Shown: positions 44,994 through 56,806 of the stretch, piece after piece
Layout: each line of letters opens with the position of its first letter
Numbering within the stretch: the stretch's first letter is position 1
Source of the DNA: Rhyacophila brunnea
Taxonomy: Eukaryota > Arthropoda > Insecta > Trichoptera > Rhyacophilidae
DNA length: 64,000 bases
Direction: 5' to 3'
NCBI GenBank assembly: GCA_022495005.1
Contig: JAGYXB010000797.1
Location: 744,001 to 808,000, forward strand
Program-made: the position numbers and the translations under genes
Notes under the pieces: generated by a model
What the model saw: only the letters and a program-made list of their open reading frames with translations
Databases searched by the model: none
Told to the model about the DNA's origin: nothing

Positions 44994-45960
44994 TAGTGGC
45001 GAAGGGTGAAGGTAGGCCGTTAAGATTCGACATAAATAGTGCATACTAAACTTGTTTGTTTTTATTGAACTAAGTACAATTTGCAGATGGTGCCGCTTAG
45101 TTTTTACAGTAAAATTAACCCTGCGTAAACCAAACCAAACCATAATACTTTAGGTATGCTATGGGCGATTCGACAAAATAGTGGACATTTTTTCAGTCAT
45201 ATATATTTGTTTTCGTTGAATATTATGATGATATAGGTTAGATTTTTTAAATTCACTTACCCAAACCGTAATCAAATCATAATTTGTAAGGTTTAAAGGC
45301 ATAATTTTAGATATTTTATAGATAATTCAATATTTTTTTACTATTGTCTACTATGTCTTCGATTATGAAGGGTTTAGTTGAATTTTAAAAACTAACAAAC
45401 ACTATCTACATATTTTAGTCTCAGTTCAATGAAATTAAATATTAAACATACATAATTTGAAAACACCTCAGATATATACCCACTAGAAAAATTATATTTG
45501 AAAAAAATACGAAACTCGACGGGATTTAAACCCGTATAACCATTGGTATCGTGGCTATTCCAATTCCTTGATTTAATACACAAAAATCGATAGTCAATAA
45601 TAACGCAATTTGATAATCATTCCGTGTATAACCTACTAGTTTAAATTGTCGTCTTTAGATAGGAGGCTAGTAGCATAATTCATTAATGCACGGATCGGCG
45701 CAACACCAATAGTTATGCGTGTTTAAATCCCGTCGAGTTCAAATATATTTTTTTCTAGTGAATATATTATATCTGAATTGTTTTCAAGTTATGTATGTTC
45801 AATATATGGAATGTTACATTCTCAAAATCTTGTGAATTATTCATTTGAATATAAGAAAGAAATGGTGGATTAAAAATTAAATACATTTGACTGACAAAGT
45901 TTAGTGTGCTATTTATATCAGATCTTAACTGATAAGTTCACATATACCTATCTACACTCA
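44994..45960. mobile_element. Family G foldback element with nested family C
   Basis: The left arm starts TAGTGGCGAAGGGTGAAGGT at 44994. The right arm, in inverted orientation, is split: 45380-45441 and 45874 to about 45955, separated by a family C insertion. Matching blocks include GTGCATACTAAACTT against GCACACTAAACTTTG and TTTTTATTGAACT against TTTCATTGAACT. The structure is the same as 11487-12499. Confidence 0.6.
45442..45873 (+). mobile_element. Family C element inserted in family G, 10-bp target duplication
   Basis: AAATTAAATA stands at 45432-45441 and again at 45874-45883, bracketing 432 bp. The insert carries inverted arms of about 95 bp (45447-45546 against 45705-45802) that include AACTCGACGGGATTTAAAC, then the tail with CTTGTGAATTATTCATT. 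tRNA-like box B sequences occur on both arms (GTTTAAATCCCG). This copy therefore looks like two tRNA-like units head to head. Confidence 0.6.
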
Positions 45961-46424
45961 TTTCAACAGCAACATTCCAAAAAAATCCAATTCTATATCA
46001 ATTTAACTCTTCAAAATCAATTCATTTTGTTCATTTCAACGAATAAAGTAATAATCGTAACTTGTAAGTGATCGGAATTCTCTTTTTATACATCTTTCGA
46101 TATTACCGCAGCTTCCAAGAAGCCTTTTTACGTTATCTCTAATATGTTACTAATGAGTACCTATACGTTTTACGTGGTAGCCAACCACTAAACGTATCTT
46201 TTATCCATCATTTTCAAAGATGGGATCATTTCCGCCTCAGAGAGTCTTGTATTGAACGTTCAATTTGCACAGAAAAAACAAAAAAAGGCTCTCGTTTAAG
46301 TTGATTGCATGCTAGACGTGATATTCAGAACGCCTTAAGTATTTTGCAGATTTTTAGGGATATTACAACATATATGTTTATATTTTCTGCTTCGTATTCT
46401 CGAGTCTCGGCGATAGTGCACTAC

Positions 46425-46885
46425 TAAAATATCATCATTATCATCAGTCGGGTCGATCTAGGCTAGCCCTAGGCCCTAGTTCTTCTTCTCGGTCCCTAGT
46501 TATTCGCTTCCGCGTACATCCATCCACTTTTAACTTTATAAGTTCGTCTATCCAGCGGGTTTTATTATCATCCCTGTGAATGCTTAATACGGTTGTCCAC
46601 TCGCCGAGCGACACTTCTAACACATTGACATTTCATCTGCTTATCGACCTCTATCTCATCGCGTACCTTTATCTGCTTTCTTATTCGTTGGTTTATTTTG
46701 TGATATTTCCGCATTATGCCCAAAGTGCACCTTTCCATGCCACGTTGCGCTACATTAAAAGTCCATGCTTCACACACATACGTAAGCGTTGGTAGCACGT
46801 ATCGGTTGAACATTTTTCGCTTATAGACACAATGGGAGGTCACTTTTTAAGATACTATTCAGGCTCCCAAATGCACTACATGCCA
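46425..46885 (-). pseudogene. RTE-type non-LTR retrotransposon ORF2, C-terminal fragment
   Basis: The minus-strand frame 46843-46568 reads KRKMFNRYVLPTLTYVCEAW, then RGMERCTLGIMRKYHKINQR, IRKQIKVRDEIEVDKQMKCQ and VARRVDNR. This is the post-polymerase region of RTE-type ORF2: VLP-x-x-TY-x-x-E-x-W, ER-x-x-LGI, K-x-x-D, K-x-Q. The frame then breaks, and TRWIDELIKLKVDGCTRKR with DREEE and tandem stops follow to about 46440, ending TGATGATAATGATGAT, an RTE-like 3' tail. The region upstream to 46885 (SLNSILKSDLPLCL) also fits. It lacks the catalytic palm and is dead. Confidence 0.85.
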
Positions 46886-47149
46886 ATTTGTTACAAAATA
46901 TATTTAAATAAAAGTTAATACAATTCATTCATTCGCATGGTATAATAAATCTACCACACTCCCCGACCATTCTTCAACTTGAACAAACATATTATATTTA
47001 ACTATTTATAATCCTAAATATCTCGGGTGCAGTCACGCAAGACAGAGGATACCACGCAATCAATTACTGTACCTCGATTGAATTGACTAAACTTTAATCA
47101 AAGACTGCTGATACCAGAATGAACCACGAAGAGATAGGGGAAAAAAACT

Positions 47150-47245
47150 GTTGAGTTTACTGGAGTTACATGAAAACTGTACGTATTACATTTCACCGTA
47201 TTACAGCTCATCGTGAGCTGTCTTATCGAAAAGATATGGCCGAAT
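47150..47245 (+). repeat. Family I dispersed repeat, copy 3
   Basis: GTACGTATTACATTTCACCG and CATCGTGAGCTGTCTTATCG match 15742-15850 in reverse complement. Confidence 0.5.
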
Positions 47246-47672
47246 ACCATTGAGATCAAAAAATACGCATCGTTCCTGGAGCATTGCAGACAATAATGTT
47301 CAATTTTTATTAGATTCATTGGTAGGTATTGATTAGTATCAAATGAGCGGCTTGGAAACTAAAAGTTTGTTAAATATTATATAACATTTTTAATATTTTT
47401 TTAGAAATTATACATATAAAGGAGAAATAAGATTTTTTTTATAGACCTGCCAATATTTTTCAAAAATTGTGAACTGCCATCTCCTTTCTAGGTTCTTCAA
47501 ATATCTGATAATAATGCTGTCGGAGATATTCGACTTATACGACTTAATACTTACGAGAACTTACTAAGATTTTATAAATTATGCGATAAAAATATTTTAT
47601 AAATTTAATTACTTATCTATTTTCTTTTATTTTTCCCTTTTATTCCGATGGTTTGTTTTTAGAGTATTTTAT

Positions 47673-48033
47673 TTAAGACGGTACTTCAGTGGAACGGCAA
47701 ATAATTGTCAACTATTTATAGGTGTGACGAAACTTCGGACTGGCTGGCAATCGGTGAGCGAAAGTCGAGCTGTGAACACGTCAATTTTTATTGTGATGGC
47801 GACGGGGGAATTAATTCTTAAATCGTGTAAATATGACTAAAAAACGTTACCCATTTACTTGAAAAAGAAAACATGTCAATAAATATATTATTATTATTAG
47901 TAATATAACATTAAACATAACACTAAATGGACTCATGTTGAATTTTTATGACTAATTATGTTTTGTTCTGCACGCGTCGCGTCGCGCAGTCACGATCGTT
48001 TTAGACCGTGCCCTAGCTGAAGTATAGCCTTAA
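47673..48033 (+). mobile_element. TTAA-type MITE (family E), copy 6, complete
   Basis: TTAA at 47673-47676 and 48030-48033. The ends TTAAGACGGTACTTCAGTG and TTAAGGCTATACTTCAGCT (minus strand) share TACTTCAG, the best-preserved inverted ends in the family. Confidence 0.8.
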
Positions 48034-48420
48034 CGGTCATAATTACTAGGATGGTTCGTATTCATTTGTGTCGTCCGCGCTGTTTTATCTTTTAGACAAC
48101 CTGCATCTGAATATTTAAGCAAAAATCAGATGCCCGAGATAGTTGCATCAATTTATGAGTGCACTTGTCTTCAATTGGTCACAGCGTGTAGTAGAATGCC
48201 GAGAAAATTAGGACTAAACCTTTGAGGAGACTGTCAGACAGCCAAAGCATCCAGGTCACGATCATCGGTCATGAATTCCTAACGAAAAAGAAGTAATATT
48301 CCGTTTCCTTAAAAAAAACTTTTTTTCCGTTTTTATCCCGTTTGTATGCGAGCCTGATTAATTGTTGGCTGGTCATGGGTACTTGATCGGCTTAAATATT
48401 GTATAAGTGGCTGTATACAG

Positions 48421-48513
48421 CTCGACTTCCGCTCTCCGATTGGCAGCCAGTCCGAAGTTTCGTCGCACCCATAGTTGAAAATTATTTGCCGTTTCACTGA
48501 AGTATGCTCTTAA
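48421..48513 (-). mobile_element. TTAA-type MITE (family E), copy 7, fragment
   Basis: From CGACTTCCGCTCTCCGATTG to CACTGAAGTATGCTCTTAA it matches the first 93 bp of the family. Confidence 0.75.
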
Positions 48514-48514
48514 G

Positions 48515-48810
48515 CGTTAACCACTTGTGAATGCGATAGCTCGCAATAATTCGTACATAAACACCCTTAATTATACCCGAAAACCAGGTGGTTATGGCTA
48601 GACGCAATGTGTAGACTGTAGAGTATCCGGGTATGGGGAATATTCCTGTACAGTGTGCTGTTCTGCGGTTGAAGCGATGCGAAGCTATTATACGTAGCAA
48701 GTGGTGTGAATTTGGAAATCAGTGGCAGCTTCTCGATTTTTTCCGCTTCTGTCATCGTAAACATCAATAAAAATATAATGGATATTTTTTCAAAGTAGGA
48801 TACCACAATT
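48515..48810 (-). repeat. Family Q repeat, copy 1, with short ORFs
   Basis: It is similar in order and orientation to 52005-52235 (TGCGATAGSTCGCAATAATT, a TATCYGGGTWTGGGG-like segment, and TATGGATATTTTTTTGAAA-like sequence). On the minus strand 48806-48567 an ORF starts MVSYFEKISIIFLLMFTMTE, which looks like a signal peptide, and runs 79 residues without a known motif. The other copy does not keep this frame open, so the ORF is doubtful. Confidence 0.4.
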
Positions 48811-49239
48811 CTTTGCGCTCGACTGATCGATATGGTGATCAGGAAGCTATCATCCTTTCAACACTTACAATAATATAATATGACAAATGACGCGTTTATT
48901 TCTAAAAATCGATTAGTCCTAATCTCCGAAGCCAGAATCTTACAAAAAATAAGTAGGTATATATTATATTATATTGTGTAATTTCATACAAAATTGAATT
49001 ATCTGTGACTTCTAAAACTACAATGCTTAAAAAGTTAACGACGGACATAAATCGATTAGTTAAAAAAAAATATACATATATAGAACAATGATTTATGTCC
49101 AATGTTGATTTTATTTATTAAAGTGTATATTATGTTGGCTTATAAAAGCGCTCAAATTGTCCTAAATTGAAAATACAATAAGATGGGGGAAAATCTAACA
49201 TGAACGCTGATGAGTTGGTATTAAAAAGGCCAATAGTTA

Positions 49240-49424
49240 AAATTTGTCGCAATTAGTACGTCGCATTGTAGCATAGAGGTAAATGCAACGGACGGGGCGT
49301 AAACCCATGAGATGCAGGGTTCGATTCCCTGCCAAGGTGGCTTACTTTTTTCAAAAAGATTTTTTCTATTAGTTGTAATATATTTTCTCAGAAAGTGTTT
49401 TTCAAAATTATGTATGTTGAAAAC
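49240..49424 (+). mobile_element. Family C-type tRNA-core repeat
   Basis: TTGTAGCATAGAGGTAAATG is a good A box and GGTTCGATTCC a perfect B box. The tail AAAAAGATTTTTTCTATTAG with AAATTATGTATGTT matches family C. No left inverted end is seen. Confidence 0.65.
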
Positions 49425-49849
49425 TTAAGCAGTGACGGGTTTATGAACGTAGAAATCTAACTAACTGATATTGACCATCCTCCCATGAAAAAAAATATAA
49501 ATCCTTTAACTAATAATAATTATTATTGAGAATTACAGTAATGACACGTAATAATATTAGTGCTTTATTTTTTGTGTTCAAGTACGTGAATATCTGTTTG
49601 AATGGTAATGTTATGGGCCTCTTTGGTGTTAGTTGCATTGATTATGTTATGCTTTGAGTAATATTTTATAGTTCATTTGTGATAAATAGACACCTTTTAA
49701 GATTTTGCTATTAATAATTTTACGTCTATTTTGAACTGTTTCGAGGTCCCTTTTCAAAATTTCTGACGAATCGATGGCATCATCTGCGAAAATAAAAACA
49801 CAAAAACATTGTTTACCATTTAAATAAGGCAATGTATCCTTCTGGAATT

Positions 49850-50190
49850 TTTTTATTTCTCGAAATCAAGAATATTTTTTTTTCTTTATTATTTGAGATG
49901 ATATTTCTGATTTCTCGAGATTCACGTAAAATTTACATTATTACGAAATTACCTCTTCTTGCCGACTTTTTTTTTAATTTTTTTTAGTTCTCCTGGCAAA
50001 AAAAAAAAAATTTTCCGGCCAAAATAAAAAAAAATTCGAGAGTAAATTAGAGTACCTAGTATTTTTTTCGATTTATCTCGAATCTCATTGATGATCCCTC
50101 CAAAAATAAGAATTCTCGAAATTTCATAAAATTAATTTCTTGAGATTCGAAATCGCATTTTCTGATGATTTCTCGAGATTTCTCGATCAC
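49850..50190. repeat. Low-complexity region with CTCGAGA motifs
   Basis: Repeated TTTCTCGAGATT-type words and A/T homopolymers, in composition like the insert at 130-640. No clear boundaries. Confidence 0.35.
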
Positions 50191-50420
50191 AACCTCTGGT
50201 CATAATATTGTCATTAAAGTAAACAAATAAGTCTCTTTTGTTACTTGTGGTTAAAATTAATATCACTCATTTAAATATAAATTAATAATTCGTCGTCTTT
50301 TACCCTGTACTTAGATGGAAAACTTTCAAGCCTAGAAATAATTTTCTTCACCATCGAAAACACAATGGGTATAATTAAAAATAATAATTTCGCTTCCCGA
50401 AATCTATTTATAGAGCTTTT

Positions 50421-50443
50421 CATAATAATAATAATAATAATAA
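50421..50443. repeat. Microsatellite (AAT)n
   Basis: Perfect run of ATA/ATT triplets of about 23 bp. Confidence 0.9.
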
Positions 50444-50782
50444 GATATAATTTTACGGGGTAGTCGTAAAAATAAAGCAGTGGCTCACATTTTATGAACT
50501 CATAAATATTATTTTGTGCGTTTACCTCGCGGAGGGGGGTGCGCCGTACGAAAAAGTTTTAATGGCAGTTTTAACGCCTTAAATGCCGTTTTTCTTCACA
50601 TTGCAGCTAAGATACGATCATACTCAGACAATTGACCACCGCAGAGATGTTCTAGAATGTATTCAAATAATAATTTTAAAAATTTGCGTCGTCGAACAGT
50701 GATTTAAACAAACTATTTTTTTATTCAACAAATAATTCACAAGATTTAAGAATGTAACATTCTAATTATTGAACATACATAT

Positions 50783-51136
50783 ATTTGAATTTCTACTCGC
50801 TCTCCTTTTCCAGTCAATCACTTCTGGCATTTATATACGAATTGTATAAATCCTGACGACAACCAAATTTGTGAGTGAATCTACCTCATAAAATCGTCTC
50901 GTTGTAGGTCACCCAGCCACCGAAATTATGGTTTTTGTGTATTCCATGTTCTTTCTGCAGGGCTATTCTAAGATATGATTTAAATAAAAATCAATAAAAT
51001 TTGATAAATATGATATGCCGTATTCCAAAGGTTAATTATTCCGGGATATAAACTGTTGGACGTGATCTTTTTTAACGCGGGTCCAGATGGGTGCACTACT
51101 TTCTTCTTAGAGCGATATTTAGGATGTTAATTATAT
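50783..51136 (-). repeat. Family N dispersed repeat, copy 2
   Basis: Reverse complement of 29211-29555, with high identity by eye over about 350 bp. It is preceded by a family C tail segment (50715-50780) and followed by a family C element, as at the other locus. Confidence 0.6.
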
Positions 51137-51569
51137 AACATACATAATTTTGAAAATATTCCTGAGAAAATATTTTATTACCAATAGAAAAAATCTTTTT
51201 GTAAAAAGGTAAGAGGAATCGAACCTGCATCTCTCGGATATCGCGCCCACGCACATATACCACTATGCTAAAGGCGTCATACGTAATTGCGACAAATTTT
51301 AACTAATGGCTTTTAATACTCCCTGAAGCGTTTTCTAAATTGAGCTACTATTGGCGATTAACTTTTGTATTTTAAATCAAAGTATGTATTACTTTAATTG
51401 CTAACTGACATCACGGATCAATCCAAGATTTTTCGTTGTAACTTACTTGAACTTGCTTATAATTTTTAATTAACTATTTTTTATTCAATGAATGAATTCA
51501 CAAGATTTAAGAATGTAACATTCTGTTATAATATGTTTTCTCAGAAGTGTTTTCAAAATTATGTATGTT
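51137..51569 (-). mobile_element. Family C element with inverted ends and tRNA-like core, copy 2
   Basis: The ends AACATACATAATTTTGAAAA (left) and AACATACATAATTTTGAAAA (right, minus strand) are identical over this stretch and continue imperfectly into the TGAGAAAATATWTTAT segment. On the minus strand 51295-51218 is tRNA-like, with GCATAGTGGTATATGTG and a B box GGTTCGATTCC. The 433-bp length agrees with the 432-bp insertion at 45442. Confidence 0.65.
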
Positions 51570-52004
51570 CAGTGATTTAAATATTCTTAGATAACTAATC
51601 GGAAAGTATAACTAGTTTAGCTACCATGGTTTAAAATCGACTAATAAAAGGAATGTGAGACCAAAATTCGCCATCTTAAGTTTCAAAACAGTAAAATATG
51701 TGAGAAGTTATTCGATTCAGGGATAAACAAACCTAAAAAAATAAAAACACATTTGAAACAATTAAAATTATATTTTCTACCTCATACTTATCATTTATTA
51801 TAAATCTTTCTTCAGTGAAAACGATTTATTAGTCCCCTATATATATATGACAGAATCTGAATGGAATGCCAATGAAGAGAGAACATTCCATTGTATACTT
51901 AGGTTGCGCTCAGTCGCGCATATATACAATGAGAGGGTTTACTCATCTGAGCCCCCTTCCTACCCTCCAGGAACAACAAAATAAAAAATCTTATGAATTA
52001 GTGT

Positions 52005-52235
52005 AACTTATGGATGCGATAGGTCGCAATAATTAGTATGAAAACATCTTATATAGCTGCATTGCAGTATCTGGGTTTGGGGTATGTACCTGGAAAAGTG
52101 GAGGATCTATGGGTTAAATGTGCAAGGCAGTGACACCTTATAGATTTTGTTAACCTTGCTCTCTTCCATTTCCTTAAAAAAATAATATTAAATTATTATG
52201 GATATTTTTTTGAAATTCAACCCTTTCCATTACCT
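52005..52235 (-). repeat. Family Q repeat, copy 2
   Basis: Partial similarity to 48515-48810. It carries no open frame of note. Confidence 0.4.
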
Positions 52236-52369
52236 CTGTACACATAGTTTCATTATGTAGAAACGATCTAAACCCAAGAACTAGAATGGTAAAATGCTAT
52301 CTATGTTTAGTTATATTATATAGAATGCGACGTGGATACTCAGGAAATACAAACAAACACAACAGGAAA

Positions 52370-52610
52370 TATAGAAAACTTAAAGCTTTTGAAATATGGG
52401 TCAGTATTAATTGTAGCTGAAAAGACAATGTTGCGAATTTCATGGTGATATCAAGGATGTAAAAGACCGAATAAATAAAAACCAGAAAATTGGCATACAT
52501 TAGCCATGTCATGCGGCATCACAAGAGATATCAACTTGAAGGACTTCTCAAGAATTTTAGAGACAGGTTTGAAATCAGCACTTAGTCATTTAAAGCAGTG
52601 ACAGACAGGA
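52370..52610 (+). pseudogene. Non-LTR reverse transcriptase, C-terminal fragment with frameshifts
   Basis: Reading across three frames gives RKLKAFEIWVSI, then MLRISW, then TRKLAYISHVMRHHKRYQLE with GLLKNFRDR. The order L-x-AFE-x-W, ML-x-ISW, RKLAY-x-GHVMRH and a final LKN-x-x-DR block is the standard C-terminal pattern of insect RTE-like endonuclease/reverse transcriptase ORFs. The Gly of GHVMRH is Ser here. There are at least two frameshifts and a stop, so it is dead. The antisense ORF at 52297-52512 is a shadow. Confidence 0.75.
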
Positions 52611-52849
52611 AAAATAGCTTAAATCAGCGCCAACGTGCAATAACGAATATGGTACAAAAATTCATAATAAAAGACATACTTACTATTAGTTAAGTTTTAT
52701 TGGTAACTTTAACTTGTTTCAAAAGGTTAGTTTTCACTTTAATTATTGTCATTATTAAGATACGCTTATTAAGACTATACACGGTTTTTTAATACCAAAT
52801 CGCAATCGATACACGTCATTCGTTTACACTAGAGCGGAAACAGATTGTC

Positions 52850-53040
52850 ATAACACAACGCAACCCCAACAGGTGAAATTCTCCCCTTTATCATGTCCCC
52901 CGTACCAGGGGAGCACGGTAACGAGTAGCAAATAGCAGGTCAGGAAGGAAACGTTCCGGGGTGCAGGCCTACCCCACATTCGCTACCTTCTGCCATTCGA
53001 AATAGGGTCACTGTGGCGCGCTGTATATTTCGTAGCGTTT
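52850..53040. other. GC-richer island, unassigned
   Basis: CCCCCGTACCAGGGGAGCAC, AACGTTCCGGGGTGCAGGCC and GTGGCGCGCTG stand out from the AT-rich surroundings. There is no ORF or known motif; part could pair as CCCCCGTACCAGGGG. Confidence 0.3.
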
Positions 53041-54609
53041 TTGTACGAAACTATTTTTAAATTTATATTTAAACAAATAGTATTTGGGACTATCTAGAGA
53101 AGGCATTATATTTATTTATTTTACTTATCGAATATTAGATGTGTAGAAAATATATAATTTTAAAACCTGTCAGTAAAATAAACACAAACACACGATAACC
53201 GTCGGGAATCTCAATTCAAGAAAACGACAATCCAAATAGATAAAACACTTCAACGGTTAATAATAATTAATCCACACGTCATATAAATTAAAATATTGGT
53301 TTTCTAATATATCTAAAAAAATCTGAGAGGTATTTTTCTATACAATACTTAAGTTGATAAGCAACAAAGCCTACTAGTTGAATTAGTAAGAAAGAAATAG
53401 CTCCAATTTTTGAGGAGGTGTTGATTTTAAATTTAAATATATCAGAAGATATTGCTTGCTTTTTGTAAAATACGTTAGCTGAAAAAGAATAAAAAAAGTA
53501 TTATCACAGTACAATTATTATTTTCACGTTGGATATCTCGTCTTTTGGACTTCCAGCAAGATTTTAAAACATTTTTTCAGAATCGCCAAAACATATAATT
53601 ATTTGATACCTACCTAACACATGCATTAGAAAAATTTAATTTATTTCTAGGCAATTTGAGAAACGTCGATAGTGGATATGGATATGAGGTAGGTATGCCA
53701 ATTATGGTTCTATCTTCAAAAAGCATAGTTTCTCTTTAAAAAATTTAATTGTATAGGCAAATATACGAGGATTTAGAGGAGGCATAAAAATTCTCTGATT
53801 ATTATTCTAAAAAATAGACTTGCATCGACCAGCACGAAATATTTGTTTTAACTTTAATTGAAGCTTCTTAATCTGATAAGTATTGGGAGAGCCAAAAATT
53901 GTATTTGTTGTATAGCGTACTCGAGGATCTGCTAGCTATCGATATTCTGCAGGATAGACCGGGACGATGACTCTATAAGGCCAGGGTCCACCACGTGTTC
54001 TTTTTTCTTTCCACCACGTACTCACCATGAATTTGTGATATTATAATAAGTAATCCATTAAGATACAAGGAAGAAATTAGACGAAACACATCAAATGCGT
54101 AGCTCTACAACTACTAATGGTTTGAGCCGTCTTGTGCGTACAGATCAATGTAAGGGTCTGAAATAGTCGCAAAATGATCCGTAATATGCCACCGATGAAA
54201 ATCCACAAAAAATGTAATAATTTATGCAATCATTATAATGTTTCAAATAATTATTTTTAGCGTTTTAAATCTAAACAAAGCGTACTTTTTATAATCACTT
54301 TTGTACTAGAACAACTATCTATTGTCATTTTTTTTTAAATCAGATCAAACGGATTAAAAATTTTGGATACAGAAACACATGATAAATATCTTTAGTGGAT
54401 TTGATCCGACTGCGTAATTACGTCATAATTTTTATAAATCAGAATATTTTTCAATAATAATGCCTCAGCGATTTAATTTAATTTAAAAATAGGCTTAGAA
54501 ATAATTAATTATTATTACTATAACGTGTAAAAAAAAACCATACGAATGTCATACGTTTCAGTTTTTCGAAGTAAACTTTCGATATTTCTAATATTAATAC
54601 TATCGACTG
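53041..54609. other. AT-rich stretch, nothing recognised
   Basis: No gene, repeat match or RNA fold noted. Confidence 0.4.
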
Positions 54610-54800
54610 AAGGTACTTGATGGAATTTAAATTCTAATGGATTCAAGTTTTGTACTATTTCATTTTAATCGTTTTTTGCAACCCGGGTTTTGAGTTTCGC
54701 CAATTTCAGACACTATGTGCCCTTACCAAAAGGTACATACTGACAATGAATACAATTAATTCTGACTTATATAATAAATTAATACAATAAATTAGGTAAA
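54610..54800 (-). repeat. Family O repeat (possible LINE 3' end), copy 2
   Basis: The minus strand carries ATAGTGTCTGAAATTGGCG, AAACTCAAAACCCGGGT and AATGAAATAGTACAAAACTT, as at 22745-22940. Confidence 0.5.
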
Positions 54801-55321
54801 AACTTTATCACCCACCTAGTAAGTCAATAAATTATGAATAGTTGAAGTATTTTTAAAAAACCCTTATCACTAATAATACAATAAATAGGCGTATACGTCG
54901 TCAAACCCTAATAATAGATCAATAATTAATAATCAATAAATACTACATTGAAGAGGTCTGAAATCGTCAATACTAGGAATTTAATGAAGTTAACTAATGA
55001 AATATATCAATAATACCTAAGTATTCGTTTTTAAAAAGTTATATTAGACAATTAATATTCTTACGCGCTACTATTTTTTTATAACAAATCCACAAATAAG
55101 CATACATACATACCCAAATACACACAAAATAATCATTATTTTTTGTTTTATTCATTAGACTTTGTTATGCGAAAATTGTATCTAAATCCTACTGCATAGA
55201 TTTATGTAGGTACTTCTCGTGCGCAGAATATGTTAAAATAATTGTAGATAATTTCCATCGATGATGATAATATTGTTATGTTTTATTAGCTTTAAGCTTA
55301 AAGCTTTATCGGTGCCAAACT

Positions 55322-56034
55322 TTCAAGTCTGACGTCACGGCTCACAATACCGTGTGCCAGTACCTGAAACACGTCAGAAGCTTTGCCGACCGATGGATGT
55401 AAGTATTTAGAAAACTCCATTTCACAACACGATTCCAGTCACGGTACAAAAACTGCGATCGCCCATTGCGACCTGGTTTTCAAGAGGGACAACATTATTT
55501 GGCTTTTAGAAATTTCGCAACGAGACGGAAGGTCAATAATTATCAATGAAGCTCGTCTTGTCAAATACGTAGATGTGACTTTATCGTTATCCACAAAAGA
55601 CACGTTGCCAAATGGAGCTCCGCAGATTGGTCGAATGCGGCTGTTTGGTTTGAAAAAACATCTGCTGTTGCTTTGACAAGTTGCATGCTTCTTAAGCTAC
55701 GAGTCGAAGATACCAGGACGCATACAAATACCTATGAATTGGTCATTCCTATACCGGCTCGCCGATCGCTGGATCCAAATATCTATACGCTTCGAAGGTT
55801 ACGTTCGACTGTCGCTAGGTAGATATGCGACGCCGGATCGACGTTCTTGGAAGGTTTGATCTATGGCTGTGTGGCAGACGGGCGAGTTTAGATGTGATAA
55901 CCGGCTACGAGTTAATGTATGTCTACTTATATTTAGTATTTTTGACGAACATAAAGGATTTAGCTACCGTGGTGAACGGGCTAAAAACATTTTGTCTTGA
56001 AAATCCCACATGTCAAGAATATGGAATAGTGTGA
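55322..56034 (+). other. Coding-like region with unrecognised ORFs
   Basis: Base composition is more balanced than the flanks, and three open frames follow one another. A segment from about 55280 to 55402 encodes FKSDVTAHNTVCQYLKHVRS then FADRWM and ends at TGTAAGT, a good splice-donor-like site. A 97-codon ORF at 55383-55676 contains RDGRSIIINEARLVKYVDVT, which weakly recalls the DDE-type YLDETW region of some insect transposases without the key acids. A 69-codon ORF lies at 55825-56034. None is firmly recognisable. It could be an old transposon remnant, a decayed exon, or chance. Confidence 0.3.
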
Positions 56035-56159
56035 CATAATGTTGGTGAAGTTTCCAATTTTTGAAGTTATACTTGTTTTGGCGCGTTTGGAAAATCATAT
56101 CAGAGTGTATTTTTGGCGTGTGACATGTAACACATAATTTATTTTTTCACACGAAAAAC

Positions 56160-56237
56160 AACGCACTCGATTGGATTCGAACCACCGATTGTTCGGTTAT
56201 CAGCCAAACGCACTACCTTTACGCCAAAGTATGATAC
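56160..56237 (-). repeat. tRNA-like sequence, probably SINE head or tRNA pseudogene
   Basis: On the minus strand ACTTTGGCGTAAAGGTAGTG serves as an A box region, TTTGGCTGATAACCGAA could be an anticodon arm with GAT, and GGTTCGAATCC is a perfect B box. The acceptor stem does not pair well, so I do not call a functional tRNA. Confidence 0.45.
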
Positions 56238-56806
56238 TGCAATAGTGATGATTATACAGTATAATATTATAGTTTAGAATTGCTCCGCTGCCTAAGTAGC
56301 GAATTTATTATTGTCAGCCATTTGCAATTCCTTACGTAAACAAACGGTTAAACGTCAGATTGACATTTGGTACTTTACAAATAAAAACAACGAGAAACCA
56401 ATATACAATTTAGTAATATAAGTTAAAGTGTATAGAAATAAACTAACGGCGTTCCAATAAGCGGTTCTTTTTTCAGTGTGTAATTTAACAAGATATTTAA
56501 GAGCTAGGTCAAAAGATCTAGTTTATCACAAGTTTTGTTTTTGTTTTGTTTGCCAAAGAAGTATAACTTCTAACGCACGTACATAAGTACACACACCGAT
56601 TTTTTTTTATCGTTGAGGTCTTCGAATTTCCGCAATTCGTAGGTGTGTACGACCCATTACATCGTGCATTTTACGGCCGAACGTTGTTTGGGTCGCCGAT
56701 AGATTACAGATTATTTCGCGACTAGTGTATACTTAAGTGAAACAGGGTCTACGCTGTATACACATACGTTCACCGATCGATTGTCTTCAATAAATAAACA
56801 GTAGCG

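Noticed and set aside
46580..46795. 71-residue plus-strand ORF
   Set aside because: Antisense shadow of the RTE fragment on the minus strand.
48567..48806. Secreted small protein gene
   Set aside because: The N-terminus looks like a signal peptide, but the related repeat at 52 kb has no such frame and the ORF lies in repeat sequence; not called as a gene.
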